Assembly: GCA_031280955.1 (NCBI GenBank)
Contig: JAITGA010000037.1
Location: forward strand, 1 to 64,000
Origin: Lachnospiraceae bacterium
GTDB taxonomy: Bacteria; Bacillota; Clostridia; Lachnospirales; Lachnospiraceae
DNA length: 64,000 nt
Direction: 5' to 3'
Shown here piece by piece: positions 53,705 to 61,481 of the stretch. The notes under the pieces are model-generated. The model did not search any database, was not told the DNA's origin, and saw only the letters and a program-made list of their open reading frames with translations. The translations under genes were made by a program, and so were the position numbers. Within the stretch, counting starts at the first letter, position 1. Every line of letters begins with the position of its first letter.

Positions 53705-53771
53705 TATTGGTAACTCTATAATTTAAGCAAATTCCACAATTTTCAAGGGTAATTTTTGGGTATTTGTTACC

Positions 53772-53800
53772 TTGTTTTAAGCTACGTTTTATAGTATGCT
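53772..53800 (+). promoter_or_regulatory. Promoter before the pseudo-PP2C/kinase pair
   Basis: TTGTTT (53772-53777), 17-bp spacer, TATGCT (53795-53800). About 250 bases of leader follow, with two inverted repeats (ATCTCTGAGAGAGAT; CTGCCT-like GCCTCTATAGGC) and no gene. Confidence 0.45.
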
Positions 53801-54054
53801 ATTGTTACTTTAGTCATAGACCGTGAACAGTATCATACCAATCTGTTGTTTACTTGGGTATCTCTGAGAGAGATGCCCGCCTCTATAGGCAGAGTTAAAC
53901 ATCACGCAAACACCTAGATATCTCTGCAAATCTTTACCTGCGGGTTCAGACACACTGAACTCGATATCAGATTTGATATCAAGCTTTCATGAAGTGTAAG
54001 TATTACCCCATTTGTAGTGTTTTATCGAGTGTTTTACCAAAGGAGCTTTTAATT

Positions 54055-54822
54055 GTGAAAATTCTGTCCGCTGTGTCGTGGAGTAATAATGATGACGGAA
54101 ATAACAATAGAGTCAATCGCACATCACTTTTGTTGCGACATACAGATTGCCGCCGTGGTTCATTGTTAGTAGCGATGTTATGTCACGGCGGTCAAAACGA
54201 TGGGGGGATGGGTATTGAAGACCCGATGCTGATTGCCACCGGTTATTTAGTTGAACAAGTGAAGCTTTGGTATGAACATAATTATTTGCAAATTATTTAT
54301 CGTAATAAACCGCTTAGTTATATCAAAAACAGTTTGTGTTCATTATTGAGAGTTACAGAACAAGATTTATGGGAATATCTACTGCATGAAAATACGAGGA
54401 GAGAGCAATGTGAGTTGGGGATAGGGTTCTCAATAATGATAATTTGGCGAAGAAAATACATTACTTTGCAATCTGGTGAAGCGAAAATACGCTTGTTCAA
54501 GTCACGACCTCGCAATTCTTTCGTTGACCGACTCAGTCAACTCAGCTCATCAAAACGCTCACGTTTGTTGACCATGAGGAAGAAAAAAGTGAAACGAGGT
54601 AGGCATATACTCACCCCAAACATCATCCACAAAGGAAGTCTGCGGCGGGGAGTGGGGTTCTTGATATCTGACAGCGGCTTTGGTAAGAGGCTAAGCCTCA
54701 ACAAACTAGAAGAGGCATTAAATCCTGTCGAGCTAAGAAGTGAATCACAAATCAGTAAGCGTTTGGCAGCAATTGCCGCAGTCAGCAACGACAACACGGC
54801 GATATACCTCAAAGGGAGGTGA
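54055..54822 (+). CDS. Degenerate PP2C-like protein (putative pseudophosphatase)
   Basis: 255 residues from GTG 54055, chosen because AAAGGAG precedes it; an upstream ATG at 53989 has none. The PP2C layout can be followed: ILSAVSWSNNDDGNNN in place of the usual start with R-x-N-x-D, then LLVAMLCHGGQNDGGMG where PP2C has VADGMGGH, GIGFSIMIIWRRKYITLQSGEAKI for the T-...-GDSR strand, GFLISDSGFGKRLS for the SDGL motif, and SNDNTAIYLKGR for the DN-T end. The metal-bridging D-G of motif 2 and the GDSR Asp are lost. It is probably a binding or regulatory partner of the kinase that begins 115 bases downstream. No recognised name. Confidence 0.6.
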   Translation: MKILSAVSWSNNDDGNNNRVNRTSLLLRHTDCRRGSLLVAMLCHGGQNDGGMGIEDPMLIATGYLVEQVKLWYEHNYLQIIYRNKPLSYIKNSLCSLLRVTEQDLWEYLLHENTRREQCELGIGFSIMIIWRRKYITLQSGEAKIRLFKSRPRNSFVDRLSQLSSSKRSRLLTMRKKKVKRGRHILTPNIIHKGSLRRGVGFLISDSGFGKRLSLNKLEEALNPVELRSESQISKRLAAIAAVSNDNTAIYLKGR

Positions 54823-54937
54823 CCCCACCTTTATTGGGGAGGGGTAGCTTTGCACTTTATCTTAGTAGAAGGTGATTTTCTTTTCTTTAGGTAGAAAGTT
54901 CGCTTGTTTAGAATTTCACATCGGAGAAAGACAGATT

Positions 54938-56368
54938 ATGAGGAAAGTGGTACTTAGTAAGAGGTATGAGTTGATTCGGGAAATCGGGCGTGGTGGCTGT
55001 GGTCATGTCTATCTGGCTTATGACCGCCATCTTCGCCATCAAGTTGCAATCAAACAGATTACCGGCATGAACACCGAGGGAGGGACGATACTTTGGCATG
55101 AAACCAATGTTCTCAAGCGGCTGGAACATCACACTCTGCCGAAAGTATATGACTTTTTGACTGATGAAAGCGGCCAATACATGGTCATCGAATACGTGCG
55201 TGGCATCACGCTGGCAGATTACATCAAGGAAAAAGGAGTAATGTCGTACTCGGAGGCTTTGGTTTTACTAAATAAACTAATCGAGGCAGTTATTTATCTG
55301 CACTCGTTCATTCCCCCGATTGTCCACTCTGACTTGAAACCGGAGAACATCATCATAATGGGGGATGGACAAATCAAGTTGATAGATTTTGGTACTGCTT
55401 TTATCCGTTATGATAAAAGTGTACGCTCTTACATCGCAGGAACGCCGGGCTTTTCCGCTCCCGAGCTTATGAAAAGCCGGGGTATAGCTGAGGAAACAGC
55501 TGATATCTATAGTCTGGGAGCAATCTTTTACTTTATCTTAGGTGGTAAAAGAGGGACAAGAAAGAATGTCAGGAAATTCAGGAAAGATGGAGTAATAACG
55601 TGTCGGGAAATACCTCGAGGTATAATCAAAATTATTCGTCGGGCGATGATGAATGACAAAGATAAGCGATATCAGAGTATTCATGAATTGGCAAATGCTC
55701 TGAGGGATTTTCGTTTTCGTGAGAAACGACAGATTATCGGGCAAATAATACGGCAAATGGTGAGATTGGTCACACTATTGGTACTTTTTTTAGCAGGAGT
55801 GATGATGTTAAATAAAGGATTTCTAGATGTATCCCCCTTATTTGCCGGGACGAAACAGATATGGCAGCTTGGCGGTGATGAAGCTCTAAGCGACATGGCA
55901 GGTTTTATCTTGCAACTATCAGGACTATGTCTGATTCTGGCTTCACTCTACTTTTTTATGATTAGTGGCAAAAAGAGAAGGCAAAACATTAAATCTATTA
56001 AAAGCATTCACTTAACTGCTAAAAAAGCACAGGGATTATGGACAATTCTGTTGTTTGTCGCTGCACTTTTTGCAATGGCGATGGTGAAGAATGAGCTGCA
56101 CGCACAGGCGGCAGAGTGGGATAGTACACAGATAGAAAATGAAGCGATTGAATTGCCGGTTTTCATCCGTGAGCATCATGGTGTAAAGGTTTTGGTGCAG
56201 GATGGTTCTGTTTACTATCCGGAACGTGATATCATCATCGAAATACCACTCGACCAGTTGCCAAGGAGCAAGGATATGACGTTAAGGGTGATGGTTGAAT
56301 GTCATGAGGAAAGTCTGAGCAGTCGTGAGTTTATCATTCATGTTAAAGAAGGGAATTTTACGGAGTAA
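54938..56368 (+). CDS. Membrane-bound serine/threonine protein kinase (PknB-like, RD-lacking)
   Basis: 476 residues from ATG 54938. Kinase domain about 10-270: P-loop IGRGGCGHVYLAYD, Lys in VAIKQI, catalytic loop VHSDLKPENIII (the Arg of HRD is Ser), DFGTA, SAPEL and DIYSLGAIFYFILGG. Then three hydrophobic spans (VRLVTLLVLFLAGVMM; GFILQLSGLCLILASLYFF; LWTILLFVAALFAMAMV) and a C-terminal domain of about 80 residues that would face outside. No PASTA repeats. Paired with the degenerate PP2C-like gene upstream, where a true Stk usually has an active PP2C. Confidence 0.88.
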   Translation: MRKVVLSKRYELIREIGRGGCGHVYLAYDRHLRHQVAIKQITGMNTEGGTILWHETNVLKRLEHHTLPKVYDFLTDESGQYMVIEYVRGITLADYIKEKGVMSYSEALVLLNKLIEAVIYLHSFIPPIVHSDLKPENIIIMGDGQIKLIDFGTAFIRYDKSVRSYIAGTPGFSAPELMKSRGIAEETADIYSLGAIFYFILGGKRGTRKNVRKFRKDGVITCREIPRGIIKIIRRAMMNDKDKRYQSIHELANALRDFRFREKRQIIGQIIRQMVRLVTLLVLFLAGVMMLNKGFLDVSPLFAGTKQIWQLGGDEALSDMAGFILQLSGLCLILASLYFFMISGKKRRQNIKSIKSIHLTAKKAQGLWTILLFVAALFAMAMVKNELHAQAAEWDSTQIENEAIELPVFIREHHGVKVLVQDGSVYYPERDIIIEIPLDQLPRSKDMTLRVMVECHEESLSSREFIIHVKEGNFTE

Positions 56369-56401
56369 TGGAATATGGATTAACAGAATATAGTAACAAT
56401 A

Positions 56402-56430
56402 TTGTATCTGTAAGCAAAGCGGGTTATAAT
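56402..56430 (+). promoter_or_regulatory. Promoter of the beta-lactamase-fold gene
   Basis: TTGTAT (56402-56407), 17-bp spacer, TATAAT (56425-56430), about 90 bases before the start. Confidence 0.6.
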
Positions 56431-56521
56431 TTGTTATTGAACACACTTTCAATGAAGGAAGATTTTGTGGGAAGAGTGTGTTAGTTTATAGGGCATGAGA
56501 TAGTTGACAAAGGAGATGAAG

Positions 56522-57682
56522 ATGGATTTTTCAAAAGTGACATATTACCTCGATTCGCTCGCCGATATCGGGATTGCAGGAACAGATTTAGCTATTTACC
56601 ACAGGGGAGAGCCTGTTTATCGTCATCATACCGGCTTCGCAGATATTGAAACCCGCCGCCCCATTACTGCTGATACTCTCTATGCAATTTACTCAATGAC
56701 CAAGATAGTGACTTGTGTAACGGCACTGCGTCTTTATGAAAGAGGAGCATTTTTGCTGAATGACCGCTTGGCGGATTATTTACCTGAGTTTGCAAAGATG
56801 ATGATTAAATCGACGGGTGAGGACGGGGCTACAATAGAAGAGGAAGCCAAAAATCCGATACGGATTGTAGATCTCTTTACGATGTCATCAGGACATTCAT
56901 ATGATTTTTCTTCACATGTCGATGCCTTGGGAAAGAAGACCAAGGGTAATTATACTTTGCGGGAAATGGTGACGGAACTGGCAAAAGAACCGCTTCTCTT
57001 TGAGCCGGGAACGCACTGGAGTTATGGCGTGAGCCACGATATCCTCGGAGTGCTGGTTGAGGAGATATCGGGGAAGAGTTTGGGGGAATTATTCCATGAA
57101 CAGATTTTTGCCCCCTTGGGAATGGAAGATACATTCTTCAAAATACCCAAGGATAAACAAGCGCGGTTGGCGAAGTGTTATACATTTGACGAGAAAACAA
57201 GGACACATCGCTTGGCAGAGTCGCTGATAGCTTATTTTGATTATGCGAGTGAGTACTATCTATCTGAAGATTTCGTTCACGAAAATGCGGGTGGCGGTTT
57301 GGTGTCGAGTGTGGATGATTATGCGATATTTGCAAATGCGCTTTGCAACGGCGGTACTGCCACCAACGGTTATAAGCTTCTGGGGAAAAGTACTGTTGAT
57401 TTAATGCGAACTAACCATCTTGATGATGTCAGAGTAAAGGATTATAGCTGGGATGCGCACAGCGGATATGGCTATGGTCTGGGTGTCCGCACGATGATAG
57501 ACCGTGCTTTCGGTGGCAGCAACAGCGCGATCGGTGAGTTCGGATGGTCGGGAATGTTGGGAACATACGTTCTTTGCGACCCTACTCATGAACTGACTTA
57601 TGTATATGCACAGCAGCTTTTACCCAGTAAGGAAGAGATAGTCGCTCCGCGGCTTAGGAACATTATCTATGGGTGCTTGTGA
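56522..57682 (+). CDS. Serine hydrolase of the class C beta-lactamase / penicillin-binding fold
   Basis: 386 residues from ATG 56522; AAAGGAG lies six bases upstream. Catalytic S-x-x-K is YSMTKIVT (about residue 60), the second motif is the Tyr-containing YGVSHDILG, and a C-terminal GEFGWSGMLGTYV takes the place of the KTG/HTG box. Family members are esterases, D-aminopeptidases or transpeptidase-like; no signal peptide is visible so it is probably a cytoplasmic esterase. Substrate not predictable. Confidence 0.85.
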   Translation: MDFSKVTYYLDSLADIGIAGTDLAIYHRGEPVYRHHTGFADIETRRPITADTLYAIYSMTKIVTCVTALRLYERGAFLLNDRLADYLPEFAKMMIKSTGEDGATIEEEAKNPIRIVDLFTMSSGHSYDFSSHVDALGKKTKGNYTLREMVTELAKEPLLFEPGTHWSYGVSHDILGVLVEEISGKSLGELFHEQIFAPLGMEDTFFKIPKDKQARLAKCYTFDEKTRTHRLAESLIAYFDYASEYYLSEDFVHENAGGGLVSSVDDYAIFANALCNGGTATNGYKLLGKSTVDLMRTNHLDDVRVKDYSWDAHSGYGYGLGVRTMIDRAFGGSNSAIGEFGWSGMLGTYVLCDPTHELTYVYAQQLLPSKEEIVAPRLRNIIYGCL

Positions 57683-57729
57683 GGGTATACGGATAATCCT
57701 TTCACTCCTCATGATGAAATGTCACGGTA

Positions 57730-57836
57730 TCGTCATTGCGAGGAAGGAATGCAGTTTTTGCATTTCTGACGAAGCAATCCACGTATTACACTATTAGTGG
57801 ATTGCTTCGGTATATAAAATCGCCTCGCAATGACGA
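57730..57836. repeat. Full palindromic repeat copy
   Basis: TATCGTCATTGCGAGG...GACGAAGCAATCCAC followed by the reverse-complement arrangement GTGGATTGCTTCGG...CGCCTCGCAATGACGA, the clearest inverted pair in the window. Confidence 0.85.
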
Positions 57837-57916
57837 GTAAGAGGGAACAGTTATCTTCAATAAAATGATAGGTAAATTGACTGGCAAATCCACTGGCAAA
57901 TTCTCAAAACTTTCCC

Positions 57917-57945
57917 TTGATTTTTTCCTCGAAATATGGTATAAA
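57917..57945 (+). promoter_or_regulatory. Promoter of the long leader and small gene at 58480
   Basis: TTGATT (57917-57922), 17-bp spacer, TATAAA (57940-57945). Confidence 0.5.
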
Positions 57946-58479
57946 TAATTCCATAAGGTGCTATCTACAGCACGGACAATCTGTACCGGAAGGAGGGTAG
58001 TCTACAGTTCTAATAACAGCAGTTTCTATGACTATATTTGTTTAAGCTGCAGTTACAAAACCAAATAATCAATAACATTTCTTACATATTCTTTCTCTTG
58101 TTGTCGAGTGTTTATGGTTAGATAGTATAACCGATTAAATATTAGCGGCACATCTGACTATTCTGGTAAGAAGTCTTACAAGCATCTAATATATACGTAT
58201 AATCGTTAATAGAAGATATAACGATGCCTTGTCATTGATTTTCGGTTTATAAATTCACACAGGTTTATCAGCACATATGTACATGTTCGTTGCATCTTTA
58301 GTTGTCATCTGCAAAAAAGCAGGCGATAACAACTTGGTTTTTGCAATAAAATTTTGGCAATTCCCACCAAAACAGTTTCTTTTTTCCTATAGTTAATTGC
58401 TATGTTTACAGAAGCTGTATTTGACATATATCACGGGAGCCTTTTGGTCAAACCGGGAATATGCCGGAAAGGAGGTTGT

Positions 58480-58695
58480 ATGTCTGAAACTGACGAAAGA
58501 GCTTTGGTTATCATAGCGAACTTACAATCGTTCAGCGATAGGGGAATCACACTTTACCTAAACGGAAAAGAGTCAAATCCTGTTGAGATTGCTGAATGTT
58601 TTGTAAACGAAGATACAATGTATATGCCTGATTATGTCATTGATGAAACGGGAACAATCAGAGAAGTCAGATATGACAGGGTAGTTTATCAGTAA
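58480..58695 (+). CDS. Small hypothetical protein (71 residues)
   Basis: ATG 58480 has a strong ribosome site, AAAGGAGG, five bases upstream; a longer reading from 58402 lacks one. The 71-residue acidic protein (MSETDERALVIIANLQSFSD..., GKESNPVEIAECFVNED, MPDYVIDETGTIREVRYDRV) has no membrane segment and looks like a small soluble beta-rich fold. A terminator follows at once, so it is a single-gene unit with a leader of about 530 bases. I do not recognise the family. Confidence 0.7.
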   Translation: MSETDERALVIIANLQSFSDRGITLYLNGKESNPVEIAECFVNEDTMYMPDYVIDETGTIREVRYDRVVYQ

Positions 58696-58739
58696 GTACT
58701 TTAGTATCGCTTTGCTCTACAATTTACTAATTGGTTGAG

Positions 58740-58770
58740 AAAAGAGGCTGTTCTTTAGCCTCTTTTCTTT
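58740..58770 (+). terminator. Rho-independent terminator after the small hypothetical gene
   Basis: AAAAGAGGCT, seven-base loop, AGCCTCTTTT followed by CTTTTC. As the stem is A-rich on the left, it may also serve the convergent gene from the minus strand. Confidence 0.8.
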
Positions 58771-58786
58771 TCATTTGGGTGTTGTA

Positions 58787-59482
58787 TTAGGTGGGGTGAA
58801 TAGAAAAGGCATTTAACATATCGAATGCAATTTTATCTATATCATTTTGAAAAGTTTCCCACTTGACTTCTTTTACCCATGCGATTTTATCAAATTCATG
58901 CCGTGGAAAGCTTTTAAGTATTTCCGCCACATAAACCAGTTCTATTCCTTCGTCTTTTTCCCGTGTTTCGCGTATTGTTTCTACCCAGTCAACATTGTTG
59001 TTTAACGTTATTTCGCGGATGTCGGCAATGTCCTTGGCTTCAAAACGAAAGATTGCCGAAAGTTTATTAGAAAGGATATTTCTTACACAGTCTGTGCGAT
59101 GGAATAAATCAGTCCTAACAAGCGAACCGAAGCGAGGAACTGAATCATTGATAAAGTCCAGTTTAAGCAATGTGTTAGACTCTTTATATATCGACAAAGA
59201 AACAAAACGTTCAGAACGAAGAAAATTATTTACAGTATCCCATGTGTAACCTTCGCTTTTCAGCATATTGAGGATTTTATTTGTTTGAGCATCAAAAGAG
59301 TCAGGTGATGATTGGGTAACGAAAAAATCTAAATCGTCCGAATAACGGTGATTATAGTAAGCGCGGCTAATTGCCGTCCCCCCTGTCAGAAAAAAATCGG
59401 TGTCGCTCCGACGCATAAGGTCTAACACCCCATCTTGTAGGGGATACAGGCTCTCCTCGTAATACTGCGAGCGCAAAGTCAT
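58787..59482 (-). CDS. AbiEii-type nucleotidyltransferase (putative toxin)
   Basis: 231 residues. The nucleotidyltransferase signature is FFLTGGTAISRAYYNHRYSDDLDFF (about residues 30-54; G-G-T-A...H-R-x-S-x-D-L-D), with a later Asp in LLKLDFINDS and SNKLSAIFRFEAKDIADI. This matches the AbiEii/MNT group used in abortive infection and toxin-antitoxin systems. The start of the gene lies inside the 3' end of the preceding gene (116-base out-of-frame overlap); ATG 59482 and an internal ATG (59416) both lie inside the overlap. Partner gene on the same strand suggests a two-gene module. Confidence 0.8.
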   Translation of the reverse strand: MTLRSQYYEESLYPLQDGVLDLMRRSDTDFFLTGGTAISRAYYNHRYSDDLDFFVTQSSPDSFDAQTNKILNMLKSEGYTWDTVNNFLRSERFVSLSIYKESNTLLKLDFINDSVPRFGSLVRTDLFHRTDCVRNILSNKLSAIFRFEAKDIADIREITLNNNVDWVETIRETREKDEGIELVYVAEILKSFPRHEFDKIAWVKEVKWETFQNDIDKIAFDMLNAFSIHPT

Positions 59483-59744
59483 AATGTCTCCGCCTTTCTT
59501 TTGGCCATATACGGCTTGCTAGTTCTTCCGTATACAGTTCTTTTATGGTTTCAATGCCCCACAACATTACCAAAGAGTGCCAAGGCAAACGCTCCAATGA
59601 ACGCACAAATAGCTTATCTCTTGTGAATGCACCGGAGTACTCAAGACGACCCTCGAGAACCTCGAGCATATCTTCATGGGAGTCGAGATAGTCCCAATTG
59701 AGCGTTCTCATGATTCCTATTTTTTCGTCATAAGATAGTTGCAT
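59367..59744 (-). CDS. Putative partner (antitoxin-like) of the AbiEii-type protein
   Basis: 125 residues, basic C-terminus (RIWPKERRRHYDFALAVLRGE), hydrophobic middle (RLPWHSLVMLWGIETIKELY). No recognised DNA-binding motif. It is first in a minus-strand pair with the nucleotidyltransferase and overlaps it by 116 bases. AGGG precedes the ATG. Assigned as partner only by position; it could equally be an independent hypothetical protein. Confidence 0.6.
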   Translation of the reverse strand: MQLSYDEKIGIMRTLNWDYLDSHEDMLEVLEGRLEYSGAFTRDKLFVRSLERLPWHSLVMLWGIETIKELYTEELASRIWPKERRRHYDFALAVLRGEPVSPTRWGVRPYASERHRFFSDRGDGN

Positions 59745-59823
59745 TTAATACCCTGTGATTGAAATAAAGTAACATAATAATGATACTCTTTTCTGTTTCA
59801 AATATGACCTTATCTACATGATA

Positions 59824-59851
59824 ATTATACCAAAAAACAAGCCACCGTCAA
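59824..59851 (-). promoter_or_regulatory. Promoter of the AbiEii pair
   Basis: On the minus strand TTGACG (59851-59846), 16-bp spacer, TATAAT (59829-59824), about 80 bases before the first ATG. Confidence 0.6.
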
Positions 59852-59877
59852 TGTATTTCGCATTTTGAGCTCTTTAC

Positions 59878-59998
59878 CAAGTTGTTTTTGGATATTGATA
59901 TACCCGACCATGATGGGTTTGATGATGATTTCTTTAAGAATACCCACATTCATCAACATCATGGTTTGCATGATTGTTCATACGGTCTGTTAGTAACA
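59878..59998 (+). pseudogene. Fragment of a LytTR-regulator gene
   Basis: Translated, it reads FLDIDIPDHDGFDDDF...HIHQHHGLHDCSYGLLV, matching FLDIDMPEHNGFDDYF...NHQHRGLYDCSYSLTV of the intact regulator at 61482. Only the middle of the receiver domain survives; both ends are gone. It proves a former paralog or a partial duplication in this region. Confidence 0.8.
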
Positions 59999-60164
59999 AC
60001 TTTCCGGGTAAGAACACTTGTTTTTGCTGAGTATATAAGGTACAATCTCCTTAGTATCAGGCTTTGCACTTTGGCAACTGTATATAGGTGGTTGCAGAGA
60101 AACTATTTGCGAAAACCAAACCACTCTTTCTTTGCGTAAAATATACAGTGTACTAAGTGGTTGA

Positions 60165-60269
60165 GGATTACGTTGTGAGCATTGTAAAGTTTTACCCGAG
60201 AGCATAGAGATGTGCAGACAGTTGGATATTGGCTTTTCGCATGAGGAAATCACGAAACTTATATTTTGA
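60165..60269 (+). pseudogene. Short C-terminal gene remnant
   Basis: A closed frame ends at TGA 60267-60269 and reads CEHCKVLPESIEMC...GFSHEEITKLIF, with an in-frame stop just before it and no start. It looks like the tail of a decayed gene with a C-x2-C motif; family not recognised. The rest of the 59745-60284 gap is AT-rich and has no other gene. Confidence 0.35.
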
Positions 60270-60284
60270 AAGGCGGTACAAACT

Positions 60285-60596
60285 ATGTCAAAAGTAACAT
60301 TCTACTATGAATACAAACTCAAAAAGGGTGCATCCGTAGAGGAATTCTTGGCGGCATCCGAAAAATTGAACAACGAGTACATCTCCAAACAGAAAGGTTA
60401 TATTTCATGGAAGCAACTTAACGACAACGATATTTGGGTTGACCTTCTCACATTTGAAACAATGGATGATGTGAAAGCGTTCGAGGATAAATCTAACACT
60501 AATCCCAACGAACTCGCTCTGAGTTTCTATTCATATATCAATATGCTGAGTTGCAAGGTGCGTTATTTTAGCGTGGAAAAAAGCTATGGCATATAA
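60285..60596 (+). CDS. Antibiotic-biosynthesis-monooxygenase (ABM)-like small protein
   Basis: 103 residues; AAAGGCGG precedes the ATG. A dimeric alpha+beta-barrel fold is suggested by VTFYYEYKLKKGASVEEFLAASEKL, QKGYISWKQLNDNDIWVDLLTFETMDDVKAF. The family includes monooxygenases and haem-degrading proteins, but many members are non-enzymatic. The last 11 bases overlap the following endonuclease III-like gene, so they are coupled. No obvious catalytic Asn/Trp set can be confirmed. Confidence 0.7.
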   Translation: MSKVTFYYEYKLKKGASVEEFLAASEKLNNEYISKQKGYISWKQLNDNDIWVDLLTFETMDDVKAFEDKSNTNPNELALSFYSYINMLSCKVRYFSVEKSYGI

Positions 60597-61230
60597 CACC
60601 GCCCTTAACATATACGAAACCCTCCACACCTATTACGGCAACCTTGACTGGTGGCCTGCCAAAACACCTTATGAAGTCATGGTCGGAGCGGTTCTGACAC
60701 AAAACACGGCATGGAGTAACGTAGAAAAAGCAATCATCAATTTCACCGACTTATCACCGCAGTTTGTGCAGGATTGCGATATCGCCAAGCTTGCCGAGAT
60801 TATCCGCCCCGCCGGTTTTTTCAATCAAAAAGCGGGGTATCTCAAAGCGGTGACGGCGTGGTTTGAAAATTATAATTTTGATGTACCCACTGTACAGCGT
60901 GAGTCGCTGGAAAAGCTCCGTCCGGAACTCCTCTCCGTCAAAGGCATAGGAAAAGAGACCGCTGACTCGATTTTATTGTACGCTTTCGGTTTTCCAACTT
61001 TCGTTGTGGATGCGTACACCGTGCGGCTCTGTGAACGGTATCCGCTGGAAATCAGCAAAAGCTATGACACAGTCAAGGCTCATTTCGAGGACAAGTTACC
61101 TCGTGATGCGGATTTGTACAACAACTACCACGCTATGATTGTGATTAACGCAAAAGAGCATTGCAAGAAGAGCAAGCCACTATGTGGGGAGTGTCCACTT
61201 GCGGATGCTTGTAAGAAACAAAATATTTAA
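60586..61230 (+). CDS. Endonuclease III-like DNA glycosylase (HhH-GPD, [4Fe-4S])
   Basis: 214 residues. HhH-GPD motif LLSVKGIGKETADSILLYAFGFPTFVVDAYTVRL: the Lys position of true Nth is Glu-like here (K-E-T-A), while the catalytic Asp (VVDAYT) is kept. The C-terminal [4Fe-4S] motif is C-x6-C-x2-C-x5-C (CKKSKPLCGECPLADAC). It lacks the Lys typical of bifunctional Nth, so it may be a monofunctional glycosylase like those in the MutY/MIG group. Coupled to the ABM-like gene. Confidence 0.87.
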   Translation: MAYNTALNIYETLHTYYGNLDWWPAKTPYEVMVGAVLTQNTAWSNVEKAIINFTDLSPQFVQDCDIAKLAEIIRPAGFFNQKAGYLKAVTAWFENYNFDVPTVQRESLEKLRPELLSVKGIGKETADSILLYAFGFPTFVVDAYTVRLCERYPLEISKSYDTVKAHFEDKLPRDADLYNNYHAMIVINAKEHCKKSKPLCGECPLADACKKQNI

Positions 61231-61344
61231 GACGAGGTTTGATTTATAATTACACCATGCATTCACTTTCGAGGAAGTTGCGATGAGACAATAAATTTTT
61301 CTTACAATTTTCAAAAATTTTTTCATTAATTTCACAAAATCATA

Positions 61345-61372
61345 TTTACAAGTAATTCTCATGTGGTATAAT
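61345..61372 (+). promoter_or_regulatory. Promoter of the LytTR regulator at 61482
   Basis: TTTACA (61345-61350), 16-bp spacer, TATAAT (61367-61372). Confidence 0.6.
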
Positions 61373-61481
61373 CAAATTTCTTCTAAATGTAGTATATCGG
61401 AAACGATATCCTCCATCACGGAGAAGACAGGGCAAAAGACATGACAAACAACCGAAAATAGCAGTAGAAAGGCGGTGTATT

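Larger units (their letters stand above)
57683..58479. other. 797-bp intergenic region with a repeat and a long untranslated leader
   Basis: 57730-57836 is a full palindromic CGTCATTGCGAGG repeat. A promoter lies at 57917-57945, after which more than 500 bases contain no supported gene before a small ORF at 58480. The early leader has GTGCTATCTACAGCAC (hairpin) and GGAAGGAGGG followed by no long frame. It could be a structured RNA or an sRNA gene; I do not recognise a known riboswitch. Confidence 0.5.

Noticed and set aside
58402..58479. N-terminal extension of the small gene at 58480
   Set aside because: The longer reading lacks a ribosome site, while AAAGGAGG sits ideally before the ATG at 58480.
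59882..60139. 85-residue gene after the AbiEii pair
   Set aside because: Only its first 40 residues have homology, to the middle of the LytTR receiver at 61482; it is a decayed fragment, not a gene.
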